Notes under the pieces: generated by a model
The model's input: the letters and a program-made list of their open reading frames with translations, nothing else
What the model was told of the DNA's origin: nothing
The model's database searches: none
Translations under genes and position numbers: made by a program
In this document: positions 1 through 8,745 of the stretch, one piece after another
How positions within the stretch are numbered: the first letter of the stretch is position 1
Layout: each line of letters starts with the position of its first letter
From: Aquificaceae bacterium
Lineage (GTDB): Bacteria > Aquificota > Aquificia > Aquificales > Aquificaceae
Length of the DNA: 35,777 bases
Assembly (NCBI GenBank): GCA_025056375.1
Contig: JANWWH010000009.1
Location: 1-35,777 of the forward strand
Direction: 5' to 3'

Positions 1-1313
<1,313 letters not shown>

Positions 1314-1324
1314 GAGGTTTCACT

Positions 1325-1870
1325 ATGATGGAGGATGTGTTCAAAAGCACTGAAGAGGACATGAAGAAAGCCATCAACTACTTCAGGAACGAAATATCAG
1401 GTCTGCGAACGGGTAGAGCAAGCACCTCTCTGGTGGAGGAGCTAAAGGTGGAATATTACGGCTCGAGGGTGCCCCTCAAACAGCTGGGCACTATAAGTGT
1501 GACGGATGTAAACCAGATAACCATCCAGATATGGGACGCTAACGCAGTCTCAAGCGTGGAGAAGGCTATAATGGAAAACCTGAACCTCACACCTCAGCGA
1601 CAGGGCAACCTGCTGAGAATAACCCTTCCACCCCTGACGCAGGAGAGGAGAAAGGAGCTAACGAAGATGCTTCACAAGATGGCAGAAGAGGCAAGGGTAG
1701 CAGTGAGGAACATAAGGAGAGAAGCCAAGGAGCTCATAGAGGACATGGAAGGCGTCTCCGAAGATGAGATAAAGAGAGCTTTGGAGAGGCTTCAGAAGCT
1801 TACAGACAGATACATTGAGGAGATAAACCAGTTAGCGGAAGGGAAGGAAAAAGAGATTATGGGCGGTTAG
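1325..1870 (+). CDS. frr: Ribosome recycling factor
   Basis: RRF splits the post-termination ribosome together with EF-G. The 181 residues match the usual length of about 185. The sequence carries the family signature segments FRNEISGLRTGRAS, VTDVNQITIQIWD, the NLTPQRQGNLLRITLPPLTQERRKEL region and the helical VAVRNIRREA segment of the long three-helix bundle. The start at 1325 is supported by a good Shine-Dalgarno (AGGAGGT at 1312-1318) six to seven bases upstream; the next ATG at 1328 is an alternative. It follows pyrH after 11 bases, so tsf-pyrH-frr is one operon. No convincing terminator was seen directly after the stop. Confidence 0.97.
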   Translation: MMEDVFKSTEEDMKKAINYFRNEISGLRTGRASTSLVEELKVEYYGSRVPLKQLGTISVTDVNQITIQIWDANAVSSVEKAIMENLNLTPQRQGNLLRITLPPLTQERRKELTKMLHKMAEEARVAVRNIRREAKELIEDMEGVSEDEIKRALERLQKLTDRYIEEINQLAEGKEKEIMGG

Positions 1871-1949
1871 AAGGAAGTGACAGCAACTCCGTAGGAAAAC
1901 ACATAAAAACTTAGCTTCAGAAAAAGCCTCGCAAGCTCGTATATTAAAA

Positions 1950-2006
1950 CATGGCTTTTTGTGATGTGCATATCGTAAACCTTGTCTTTGGAGAATTTTC
2001 AAACAC
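1950..2006 (-). repeat. Dispersed repeat, copy A
   Basis: Read on the minus strand, it starts GTGTTTGAAAATTCTCC and ends CAAAAAGCCATG. It aligns over its whole 57 nt with copy E (35563-35627, plus strand), with about 50 identities by eye and one 8-nt gap (CAAGAAAG present only in copy E). The first 17-35 nt are also found near rpoZ (21498 onward and 21628-21644). It lies 21 nt from the CRISPR-like repeat at 2028-2056. In the plus direction it would sit where a CRISPR leader sits. Confidence 0.75.
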
Positions 2007-2027
2007 TCTAAAGTTTTGATAAATGGG

Positions 2028-2056
2028 GTCGCAACCCCACACAGTGGGATTAAAAC
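2028..2056 (+). repeat. Isolated CRISPR-repeat-like sequence (29 nt)
   Basis: The sequence begins GTCGCAACC and ends GGGATTAAAAC, with an internal CCCAC-ACA-GTGGG inverted repeat. The length, the small hairpin and the ATTAAAAC end (the form of a crRNA 5' handle in Type I/III systems) are what a CRISPR direct repeat looks like. Only one full copy is present, with no regularly spaced partner, so this is not an array. A 19-nt exact partial match lies at 2583-2601. It is read here as a remnant or solo repeat. Confidence 0.55.
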
Positions 2057-2211
2057 CCATTAGGGCTACCTCTCTGGAAGCCTTGTCAGGTTTGGTTTTT
2101 AGCATGCCCCCACCCCTTTCAAGTGCATGCAAATTTTCTCGAAGCGGAGGTAATGCATTTTTTTGCACCACACGGAAGAAAGCTTAACCCTATTCAGTTG
2201 CTAAGATGACA

Positions 2212-2228
2212 AGGAGCTCTCAGCTCCT
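2212..2228. terminator. Short hairpin, possible weak terminator
   Basis: AGGAGCT (2212-2218) pairs perfectly with AGCTCCT (2222-2228) across a 3-nt loop. It is just downstream of the stop of the minus-strand gene at 2266-2517 and could end its transcript. No strong T-run follows on either strand, so termination is only a suggestion. Confidence 0.35.
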
Positions 2229-2265
2229 CCGTTTGTATATAGTATAACGCATCTGCTGGAAAGGT

Positions 2266-2517
2266 TTATTTATCCTCTTTGTGAGGAACTTCCAAAACCT
2301 TATACAAAAGCTGGCGGATTTCTCGTAGTTCTTCTTTAAGCTCCTGCCTTAGCTCGTCAATCCTTTTGTTGACTTCCTGAAACCTTCTATCCGTATCCTG
2401 CTTTAGGTCGTCAATCTTCTTGTTTGTGTCTTCAATCCTCTTGTTTAACAAGCTCACTGCAATACCTATAACAACCGTCAGAGCTGAGATTACGGTTATG
2501 ACCTCCGTTAAGCTCAT
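2266..2517 (-). CDS. Small protein with N-terminal membrane segment and coiled coil
   Basis: No named family is recognised. The 83 residues start with a hydrophobic stretch (about residues 4-25, EVITVISALTVVIGIAVSLL) suited to a single membrane span. A long charged helix follows with regular heptads (KRIEDTNKKIDDLKQ, RFQEVNKRIDELRQ, KEELREIRQLL), so an inner-membrane-anchored coiled coil projecting into the cytoplasm is likely. The gene stands alone on the minus strand between the two CRISPR-like repeats. It has a plausible promoter (TTGCGA, 18 nt, TATATT) ending 7 nt before the ATG and no Shine-Dalgarno, the same leaderless layout as other genes here; this is the best argument that it is real. 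Function is unknown. Confidence 0.6.
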   Translation of the reverse strand: MSLTEVITVISALTVVIGIAVSLLNKRIEDTNKKIDDLKQDTDRRFQEVNKRIDELRQELKEELREIRQLLYKVLEVPHKEDK

Positions 2518-2524
2518 AAGAGAA

Positions 2525-2554
2525 AATATAAGCCACTTTTCAAAACTTTCGCAA
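2525..2554 (-). promoter_or_regulatory. Promoter of the small membrane/coiled-coil gene
   Basis: The -35 TTGCGA (2549-2554), an 18-nt spacer and the -10 TATATT (2525-2530) precede the ATG (2517) by 7 nt. Transcription would begin at or next to the start codon, giving a leaderless mRNA. This is sequence evidence only. Confidence 0.5.
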
Positions 2555-2582
2555 AAAGCTCAAGCAAGCTAACTGACTACAA

Positions 2583-2601
2583 GTCGCAACCCCACACAGT
2601 G
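2583..2601 (+). repeat. Partial CRISPR-repeat-like sequence
   Basis: Nineteen bases identical to the first 19 of the repeat at 2028-2056 (GTCGCAACC...ACAGTG). The match then breaks off, and the sequence runs into AGGAAA and a copy of the dispersed repeat core (2614-2629). The distance of 555 bp from the first copy is far too large for neighbouring array units. Confidence 0.5.
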
Positions 2602-2632
2602 AGGAAAATGTTTGAGAATTTTAAACATCCTC
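2601..2632 (-). repeat. Hairpin containing dispersed repeat core, copy B
   Basis: GAGG plus ATGTTT (2601-2613, with an AAA bulge) pairs with AAACATCCTC (2623-2632) around a 9-nt loop. Read on the minus strand it gives GATGTTTAAAATTCTC, close to the core shared by the other dispersed repeat copies. It sits directly 3' of tRNA-Arg on the minus strand and could affect 3' end formation of that tRNA transcript, which is inference. Confidence 0.5.
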
Positions 2633-2637
2633 ACAAA

Positions 2638-2710
2638 GTGCCCGGGGGGATTTGAACCCCCGACCTTGGGTTCCGGAGACCCACGCTCTGTCCTACTGAG
2701 CTACGGGCAC
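2638..2710 (-). tRNA. tRNA-Arg(CCG)
   Basis: The minus strand folds as a complete cloverleaf: acceptor GTGCCCG/CGGGCAC, D stem GCTC/GAGC, anticodon stem TGGGT/ACCCA with loop CTCCGGA (anticodon CCG, U33 present), and T stem GGGGG/CCCCC with loop TTCGAAT. The 3' CCA is not encoded. The base after the acceptor (position 73) reads T, which is unusual for tRNA-Arg, where G or A is normal. The gene is divergent from murC, whose -10 box begins 10 bp from the tRNA 5' end. Confidence 0.95.
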
Positions 2711-2719
2711 TGCAGAGGA

Positions 2720-2725
2720 TATAAT
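2720..2725 (+). promoter_or_regulatory. -10 box of murC
   Basis: TATAAT is followed by 6 nt and the murC ATG at 2732. No Shine-Dalgarno lies between, so a leaderless transcript is implied. A clear -35 is not seen; it would fall inside the divergent tRNA-Arg gene. Confidence 0.5.
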
Positions 2726-2731
2726 ATACCC

Positions 2732-4090
2732 ATGTTTAGAGAAAAGGTCAAAAGCTTCCACTTTGTAGGCATAGGCGGTATAGGCATGAGCGGTATAGCT
2801 CAGATACTTTTAGAGATGGGTTACGAAGTCTCCGGTTCAGACCTCAAAGAAAACAAGAACACGGAGCTCCTAAAAAGGAAGGGTGCGAGGATATTCATAG
2901 GACACAGAGAGGAGAACTTAGGGAGAGCTCAGGTGCTGGTTTACTCCTCTGCGGTCTCCGAGGACAACCCTGAGCTTAAAAGGGCGAAAGCCCTTGGCGT
3001 TCCTGTAATACCAAGGGGTGAGATGCTGGCAGAGCTCTTCAGACTTAGTGAGGGTATAGCGGTTTGCGGTTCTCACGGAAAGACCACTACCACCTCCATG
3101 ATAGCACACACCTTCCATAAGGCAGGCTACGACCCCACAGTGCTTATAGGTGGAGTGCTTCGGAGCCTTGGCTCTAATGCAAAGTTAGGAAAGGATAAAC
3201 TCATCATCTCCGAAGCGGATGAGAGCGACGGAAGCTTTCTAAAGCTCCTACCTACTGTGGCGGTAATTACCAACATAGACAGAGAACACTTAGGCTTTTA
3301 CAAAGACCTTCAGGAGATAAGAGAAGCCTTTTTAAAGTTTGCGGATGCGGTCCCCTTCTATGGTCTCGTGGTCTTAAACAGGGACGACGAGAACTGCGGA
3401 TGGATAGAAGAGAAAACCCACAGAAGGGTTATGAGTTACGGTATAGAGAGAGGGGCAAGTTTGACAGCCAGAAACCTGAAACTTTTAGAGGGCAGGTATG
3501 CCTTTGAAGTTTGGCGAGAGGGAGAGAGGCTCGGGGAGGTTTATTTGGGCGTGCCCGGAAGGCACAACGTATATAACGCCCTTGCCTGCACCTGCGCGTG
3601 TCTTGAGGCGGGTATAGACTTTGAAACCATAATGGAGTCCCTCCATAGCTTTAGGAATGCGGAGAGAAGGCTTGAATTTAAGGGCTATTTTGGTGATGCG
3701 CCCGTCTACGACGACTACGGACATCATCCTACAGAGATAAGGGCTGTCCTCAGGGCGGTTAGGGAGATGTATCCAGAGAGAAAGGTGGTGCTTGCCTTCC
3801 AGCCTCACAGATATTCAAGAACCCACTACCTTTTTGAAGACTTCCTGCAGGTCCTTAGGGAGGCAGACCTATGTCTCCTTACGGAGGTATACTCCGCGGG
3901 TGAGGAAAACTCCTTCGGCGTAAAGGTGGAGGAGCTGGCAAAAGGTGCGGGTTGTATCTTCTGCCCTACGAAGGAAGAGCTCTTTGAAAAGCTTGAGGAG
4001 CACGCCTGTGAGGGAAAGGTTCTACTCTTTATGGGTGCGGGGAGCATCTCACGGTGGTGTGAGGAGTTTTTGTCTTTGAGAAGGGTATGA
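2732..4090 (+). CDS. murC: UDP-N-acetylmuramate--L-alanine ligase
   Basis: MurC adds L-alanine to UDP-MurNAc in the cytoplasmic phase of peptidoglycan synthesis. The chosen start MFREKVKSFHFVGIGGIGMSG gives 452 residues, the usual length. The open frame runs further upstream to 2612 but passes through the tRNA-Arg gene, so that extension is rejected. The N-terminal UDP-binding GIGGIGMSG loop, the ATP P-loop GSHGKTTTT (residues 113-121), the EADESDGSFL segment, the NIDREHLGFY segment, the GRHNVYNALA motif and the C-terminal YDDYGHHPTEI and FQPHRYSRT motifs are all present. The stop overlaps the recJ start (ATGA), so murC, recJ and the next gene are translationally coupled. Confidence 0.97.
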   Translation: MFREKVKSFHFVGIGGIGMSGIAQILLEMGYEVSGSDLKENKNTELLKRKGARIFIGHREENLGRAQVLVYSSAVSEDNPELKRAKALGVPVIPRGEMLAELFRLSEGIAVCGSHGKTTTTSMIAHTFHKAGYDPTVLIGGVLRSLGSNAKLGKDKLIISEADESDGSFLKLLPTVAVITNIDREHLGFYKDLQEIREAFLKFADAVPFYGLVVLNRDDENCGWIEEKTHRRVMSYGIERGASLTARNLKLLEGRYAFEVWREGERLGEVYLGVPGRHNVYNALACTCACLEAGIDFETIMESLHSFRNAERRLEFKGYFGDAPVYDDYGHHPTEIRAVLRAVREMYPERKVVLAFQPHRYSRTHYLFEDFLQVLREADLCLLTEVYSAGEENSFGVKVEELAKGAGCIFCPTKEELFEKLEEHACEGKVLLFMGAGSISRWCEEFLSLRRV

Positions 4091-5715
4091 GGGGTATCTC
4101 GGGCAAGGAATGGTTACTCCTGAGCGAGGTTATAAAGCCTGACGAGGAACTCGTAAGGAAGGTAGGTTACCTCAAGGCTCAGTTCCTCGCAAACAGAAAC
4201 ATGGACGAGACCGTTCTGGAAAACAAGCTGAAAAACCTGCTACCACCCTTTGAAATCCCTAACATAACTACAGCCAGCGAGATTATAGCGGAGTATGTGA
4301 GAAAGGGCAAGAGGATAGTCCTCTTTGGGGATTACGATGTGGACGGTATAACTGGCACTGCCATGCTCTACCACCTGCTCAAGCAGGCGGGGGCAAAGGT
4401 CTTACCTTTACTACCTTCAAGAAAAAAAGGTTATGGGCTTACGAAGGAGCTGGCTCTAAGGCTGAGCAGGTATGCGGACCTTCTCATAACCGTAGATAAT
4501 GGCACAAGTGCGGTGGAAGAGCTGAACTTAATGAGCATACCCACTATAGTGTTAGACCACCACAACCCGGGCGAAGACCTGCCCTCCGTCCTCATAGTTA
4601 ACCCTAAGCTCGGTAGGGGTGAGGTTAGAGAGTTCAGAGAGCTCTCTTCTTCGGGGCTTGCCTTCTACCTATCCGTCCTCCTGAGGAGAGAGCTTGAGCT
4701 TGACGTGGATGTGCGTGACTACTTGCACCTTGCCTGCCTTGGCACTGTAGCGGATGTGGTGCCTATGAACCTACTGAATAGGATAATCGTTTCCAACGGT
4801 ATAAAGCTCCTTAACCACATACTTAAGGGTAGCCTTCCACTGCCGGGCATGAGACTTCTGATGGAAAGGTCTGGCATTAAGGAAGAAGTGAGCTCGAGAG
4901 ACATAGCCTTCTCGCTGGCACCCAGGCTCAACGCACCCGGGCGGGTGGCAAAGCCTTACGTGTCCTTTAAGCTCATCCTTGAAAAAGACGAAAAGAGAGC
5001 CCAGGAGCTCATGGATAAGATAGACAGGCTAAATCAATACAGGAAACACCTGAGCCAGTCCGCCTTTGAAGAAGCACTCAAGCAGGCTCAGGCACAAAAG
5101 GGAGAGAGGGTTATAGTGATAAGGCTGGAGGAATGGGCGGGTGGTGTTGCGGGCATAGTAGCCGGGAGGCTGTCAAAAGCCTTTAACAAGCCTGCAGTGG
5201 TTCTTTCGGTAGGTAGGGAATACGCCAGCGCCTCCGTGAGGGGGACGGAGGGTGTGGATGTTTACACTTCTCTTAAGGTCTTATCTCACCTTTTTGTTAA
5301 GTGGGGTGGGCACTCCTCTGCCGCTGGCTTCACCATAAGGAGCGAACAAGTTCCCCTTTTTGAGAGATTGGTGAAGGAGGTCTTCTCCGAAGAGTGGAGA
5401 GAGAGGGGTAAAGTTTACATAGACATGAGCCTTCCCTTCTCCTCTATAAACCAGAACCTCTATAACCTTCTGAGAGAGCTTGAGCCCTACGGCGAAGGCT
5501 TCCCCGAACCCCTCTTCCTCTCAGAGCCGGTGGACCTGATGCCAGTAAGAAGAGAAGAGCAAAAACTTACCCTCAGAGTAGGAGACTTTTTCTTAGTTGT
5601 GTGGGATAACCTGTTAACAAAAAGTATGGAGTTTCCCGTGAGAAAGAGAAGAGTAGTCTATCAGATAGACAGAAGAAGGGCAAAAACACTTTTGCTTGTG
5701 GACCTGGAGGCTTGA
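4087..5715 (+). CDS. recJ: Single-stranded-DNA-specific exonuclease RecJ
   Basis: RecJ degrades single-stranded DNA 5' to 3' in recombination and mismatch repair and needs Mn2+/Mg2+. The 542-residue protein has the DHH phosphoesterase motifs in order: FGDYDVDGITG (residues 80-90; D82, D84 and D86 are metal ligands), LITVDNGTS, the DHH triad (157-159) and the DHHA1-domain GGHSSAAGF motif (407-415). The C-terminal OB-like region (about 450-542) is present, so the gene looks intact. The start overlaps the murC stop by 4 nt. Pairing with murC has no obvious functional logic and fits the mixed operons common in this lineage. Confidence 0.94.
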   Translation: MRGISGKEWLLLSEVIKPDEELVRKVGYLKAQFLANRNMDETVLENKLKNLLPPFEIPNITTASEIIAEYVRKGKRIVLFGDYDVDGITGTAMLYHLLKQAGAKVLPLLPSRKKGYGLTKELALRLSRYADLLITVDNGTSAVEELNLMSIPTIVLDHHNPGEDLPSVLIVNPKLGRGEVREFRELSSSGLAFYLSVLLRRELELDVDVRDYLHLACLGTVADVVPMNLLNRIIVSNGIKLLNHILKGSLPLPGMRLLMERSGIKEEVSSRDIAFSLAPRLNAPGRVAKPYVSFKLILEKDEKRAQELMDKIDRLNQYRKHLSQSAFEEALKQAQAQKGERVIVIRLEEWAGGVAGIVAGRLSKAFNKPAVVLSVGREYASASVRGTEGVDVYTSLKVLSHLFVKWGGHSSAAGFTIRSEQVPLFERLVKEVFSEEWRERGKVYIDMSLPFSSINQNLYNLLRELEPYGEGFPEPLFLSEPVDLMPVRREEQKLTLRVGDFFLVVWDNLLTKSMEFPVRKRRVVYQIDRRRAKTLLLVDLEA

Positions 5716-6227
5716 TGGCTCTTGGTAGAGGGCACGACTTTGCAAACCTGCTTATGCTACCCTTATGCCTTTACTACACACCTAGGGAGTTTTATCTTGC
5801 CTTTACCGCAGGCTATCTGGTTGGCACCTTCTTACTCTCTCCTGACCTTGACCTTCCACACTCAAAACCCTCAAAGAGGTGGAAGGGGCTTAGTCTCTTG
5901 TGGAGACCTTACCAGCACCTATCAAAGCACAGAGGGCTTTCACACATCCCCCTTTTGGGCACTTCTGTAAGGTTGGGCTACCTTACTCTCCTTTTCCTCT
6001 TCTCCTATTTTGTCCTGCTGGGGTTTTCTCAGAAGTATGCACCCGGGTTGAAGGAGCTCCTTTTACTCCTTGACCCCCTTGAATTTCTCTCTTCCCTTGC
6101 GGAGAAAGAGTGGGTCTTCTACTTCGCCCTTGGAGTGGTAGCGTCAGAGCTCTTCCACATAGCCCTTGACCTTCTTACGAGTTTTTTTAAGGGCTTCCGC
6201 ATAGCTCGGTCAAAAAGAAGGAGATAG
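5715..6227 (+). CDS. DUF2227-like integral membrane protein, putative metal-binding
   Basis: The start MALGRGHDFANLL at 5715 overlaps the recJ stop (TGATG); a TTG three bases earlier is an alternative. The 170-residue protein has an N-terminal GRGHDF segment, a hydrophobic stretch, and conserved histidine/aspartate clusters: LSPDLDLPHSKPSKRW, HLSKHRGLSHIP and ELFHIALDLLTS. Two or three membrane segments are visible (about 75-95 and 130-155). These clusters resemble the DUF2227/YfhP-type metal-binding membrane families, related to LexA-regulated membrane hydrolases, but the biochemical role is not established. It closes the murC-recJ operon; no terminator was seen before the restriction-modification locus 31 nt downstream. 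Confidence 0.7.
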   Translation: MALGRGHDFANLLMLPLCLYYTPREFYLAFTAGYLVGTFLLSPDLDLPHSKPSKRWKGLSLLWRPYQHLSKHRGLSHIPLLGTSVRLGYLTLLFLFSYFVLLGFSQKYAPGLKELLLLLDPLEFLSSLAEKEWVFYFALGVVASELFHIALDLLTSFFKGFRIARSKRRR

Positions 6228-6258
6228 TTCCATGATATACACGGCGAGGTGGTAAACT

Positions 6259-8742
6259 ATGGTTGGACAGAGGGAAAGACTCTTTTATGAAACACTTAAA
6301 AACCTCTTTGTGGGTGCAAAAGTGGAAGGAAAATCTGGTTACATAAACCTTATTAGGATTAAATCAAAGTATTACAGTAAGATAGAGGAGCTTATAAAGA
6401 GGGACATAGAGGAAATACTTCAAAAGTGGCCAGATTTTAGAGAGGAGCTCTTTGATAAGCTCTACAGCTTCTTCAAGAATTACTTTTCTGAGAGCGGTTC
6501 AGTTCACTTTAGCTCCTCGGGCGTCCACAATCAAGTTTACGAGAGGGTCTACGGGGATGGAGAGGATGTATCTCTCTTCTGGAAGACACGCGGGCTTTAC
6601 TATGTGAAGACAGACAGGCTCTTCCGAAGCATGAGGGTAGAAATAGAAGGGAAGAAGTTCTACTTTGATGCGAGCCAGATAGAACACAGAAAAAGTAACG
6701 AGAGAAAAAGCCTCTATTACCAGTTTGATAAGGTGGAAGGAGGAGAGCTACGCCTTAAGGTCCAATACGGAGAGGGCGGTGTTAGGACTGACTTGGAGGA
6801 GATATGCAGGCAAGCGAAGGCTTCAGGCGTGTCCTTAAAGGAAGAGGAGTTGGAAAAGGCGATAAGAACCTTCGAGAGGCAAGGAGAGGCGGACTTTTTC
6901 TTACATAGAAGGGCAAGAGAGTTTTTAAAGGAGCAGTTTGACCTCTGGCTATACCGATACCTAACGGATACTGGCGTAGAGTGGACGCAGGAGAGGATAG
7001 AACAGGTTCAGTGGTTAAAAAGGGTAGCTTACAAGTTGATAGATTTTGTGGGGCAGTTTGAGGAGGAACTGGTGAGAATTTGGGAAAAGCCTAAGTTTGT
7101 GAGGAGATCCAACTACGTTGTTAGCCTTGACAGGATAGCGAGCAAAAAGGGGGGTAAGGAGGTAATAAAAAAGCTCATACAGCACGCGGGTTGGAAGGAA
7201 CAGGTGAGGGAATGGATAGAGCTTGGAATACTGGAAAGAGAGCCCGAGGCTTTGATGGAAGGTGATGTTATAAAGGGAAAATACAGGTTTTTGCCCATAG
7301 ACACGAAATACTTCAAGGACGTGGAACTTGAGGTGCTTAAGCTTTTCCATCCCCTTGACAGAGAACTTGATGGTTGGCTGATAAAGAGCGAGAACTGGCA
7401 GGCACTTAACACCATACTCCCAAAGTTCAGAGGAAAGGTTCAGACCATATACATAGACCCCCCCTTCAACCTTGAGGGTTCCAACCAGTTTCTCTATCTA
7501 ACCAACTACAGAGACAGCACATGGGCAACCATGCTCGAGAACAGACTGATTTTAGCCAAAGAGTTTCTTAAGGAAAGTGGAAGCATTTTCCTCAGGTGTG
7601 GTCAAAAGGGCAACTGGATTGCCAGATGCCTTATGGACCAGATTTTTGGTGAGGAAAACTACAGGAATGAGATAATCATCAAGAGGGGTAAAAGGACTGA
7701 GAGCAGAGAAGGAAAAAGGTTTGAAAGCGACACAGAATCACTGTTTTTTTACGCTAAAGATAAGGACAGGATGTTCCCTTTTCGCGTGCCCCTGAGAAGG
7801 AAAAGGGAGGAAGAGATGGAGTGGACAAGTATGTTTTTCCCCGAAGAGAGAGGCGACCCCCTCAGGGTTATCTTCGGCATAGGCATAAGGGCACCTGTGG
7901 GCACCCACTGGCAGTTTAGTCAAGAGAGAATAGAACAAGAAGCCAAGAAGGGCAACATAAGGATAATTTGCAAGAGATGTAGCTACATACACCAGGACCC
8001 AGAAGTTACCATAGAAAGCTGTCCTCAGTGCGGTTCTGTAGACTTCAGAGCGGAATACAGAAGAAGGGAGGTGCCTCTTACCAACAACTGGACGGACATA
8101 CCCGGCTATGTCTACACTGTGTCCAAGTCAACGGGCTTTCTGACTGAGAACTCGGAGACCCTTCTTAGGCGCGTCATAGAGTCCACCTCCGAAGAGGGAG
8201 ACCTCGTAATGGACTTCTTTTTGGGCTCGGGGACGACCTGTGCAGTGGCTCACAAGCTCCGGAGAAAGTGGATAGGGGTTGAAATGGGCGAGCACTTCTA
8301 CGGGGTCGTGTTGCGGAGGATGAAAAGGGTTTTAGCTTACGACAAGAGCGGTATATCGGAGGAAGAGGGAGTTAAAGAAAAATACAACAAAAACAGTGCA
8401 GGTGGTTTTTTCAAGTATTACGAGCTTGAGCAATACGAGGATACCCTTTCCAAGGTCAAGTACGAGGATGAGGAGCCCTTTGAGGGCTTTGAGGATACAT
8501 ACGGAGCCTACCTTTTTATGAAGGACGAGAAGCTTGCTTGGGTGCTGGAGCTGGGAGAGCAAGAGGTATGCGTCAACTTTTTCAACCTTTACGATGATGT
8601 GGACTTGGCGGAGACCCTTTCCAACCTTACGGGTAAGTTCTTGGAAAGCATCCACGAGTGGGGGGTGGTCTTTGAAGGGGGAGAAAGAATAGCTTGGAAT
8701 GATGTGGATTACAGGCTGGTAAAACCTCTCCTATGGTGGTAA
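6259..8742 (+). CDS. Site-specific DNA methyltransferase, Type III Mod-like
   Basis: Predicted amino-DNA methyltransferase (N6-adenine most likely) that protects host DNA and probably supplies target recognition. Of its 827 residues, the catalytic motif IDPPFN sits at 399-404 and the AdoMet motif FLGSG at 654-658. The order DPPF before FxGxG is the beta class used by Type III Mod proteins. Between them lies a recognition-type region with a four-cysteine zinc ribbon (C571-x2-C574, C588-x2-C591) and the family segment NNWTDIPGY. The N-terminal 390 residues precede the methylase core and are far longer than in classical Mod proteins of about 650 residues; they are helical and carry no motif recognised here. 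GAGGTGG lies 8-14 nt before the ATG. It is the first gene of a three-gene operon, followed after 3 nt by a nuclease-like gene. Confidence 0.88.
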   Translation: MVGQRERLFYETLKNLFVGAKVEGKSGYINLIRIKSKYYSKIEELIKRDIEEILQKWPDFREELFDKLYSFFKNYFSESGSVHFSSSGVHNQVYERVYGDGEDVSLFWKTRGLYYVKTDRLFRSMRVEIEGKKFYFDASQIEHRKSNERKSLYYQFDKVEGGELRLKVQYGEGGVRTDLEEICRQAKASGVSLKEEELEKAIRTFERQGEADFFLHRRAREFLKEQFDLWLYRYLTDTGVEWTQERIEQVQWLKRVAYKLIDFVGQFEEELVRIWEKPKFVRRSNYVVSLDRIASKKGGKEVIKKLIQHAGWKEQVREWIELGILEREPEALMEGDVIKGKYRFLPIDTKYFKDVELEVLKLFHPLDRELDGWLIKSENWQALNTILPKFRGKVQTIYIDPPFNLEGSNQFLYLTNYRDSTWATMLENRLILAKEFLKESGSIFLRCGQKGNWIARCLMDQIFGEENYRNEIIIKRGKRTESREGKRFESDTESLFFYAKDKDRMFPFRVPLRRKREEEMEWTSMFFPEERGDPLRVIFGIGIRAPVGTHWQFSQERIEQEAKKGNIRIICKRCSYIHQDPEVTIESCPQCGSVDFRAEYRRREVPLTNNWTDIPGYVYTVSKSTGFLTENSETLLRRVIESTSEEGDLVMDFFLGSGTTCAVAHKLRRKWIGVEMGEHFYGVVLRRMKRVLAYDKSGISEEEGVKEKYNKNSAGGFFKYYELEQYEDTLSKVKYEDEEPFEGFEDTYGAYLFMKDEKLAWVLELGEQEVCVNFFNLYDDVDLAETLSNLTGKFLESIHEWGVVFEGGERIAWNDVDYRLVKPLLWW

Positions 8743-8745
8743 ACC

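Larger units (their letters stand above)
1871..2265. other. Intergenic stretch of about 395 bp with repeats and no supported gene
   Basis: No credible coding region was found here. The stretch contains a dispersed repeat copy (1950-2006, minus), an isolated 29-nt CRISPR-repeat-like sequence (2028-2056), a run of GCATGC-containing sequence (about 2102-2130) of unknown role, and a short hairpin (2212-2228). A minus-strand open frame of 75 codons across this region is made up largely of the repeats and is probably not a gene. Confidence 0.7.

Noticed and set aside
1944-2171. Minus-strand open frame of 75 codons as a protein gene
   Set aside because: Its codons cover a dispersed repeat copy and the CRISPR-like repeat, and there is no ribosome site. 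The reading frame is better explained by the repeats.
2028-2601. A CRISPR array
   Set aside because: Only one full and one partial repeat, 555 bp apart (start to start), without regular spacers or cas genes in the window.
2612-2731. Longer N-terminus for MurC
   Set aside because: The extension reads through the tRNA-Arg gene antisense, whereas MFREKVKSFHFVGIGGIG is the normal family start and has its own -10 box.
5712-6258. DUF2227-like protein as part of the restriction-modification locus
   Set aside because: It is coupled to recJ by a stop/start overlap, whereas the methyltransferase has its own ribosome site 31 nt later.
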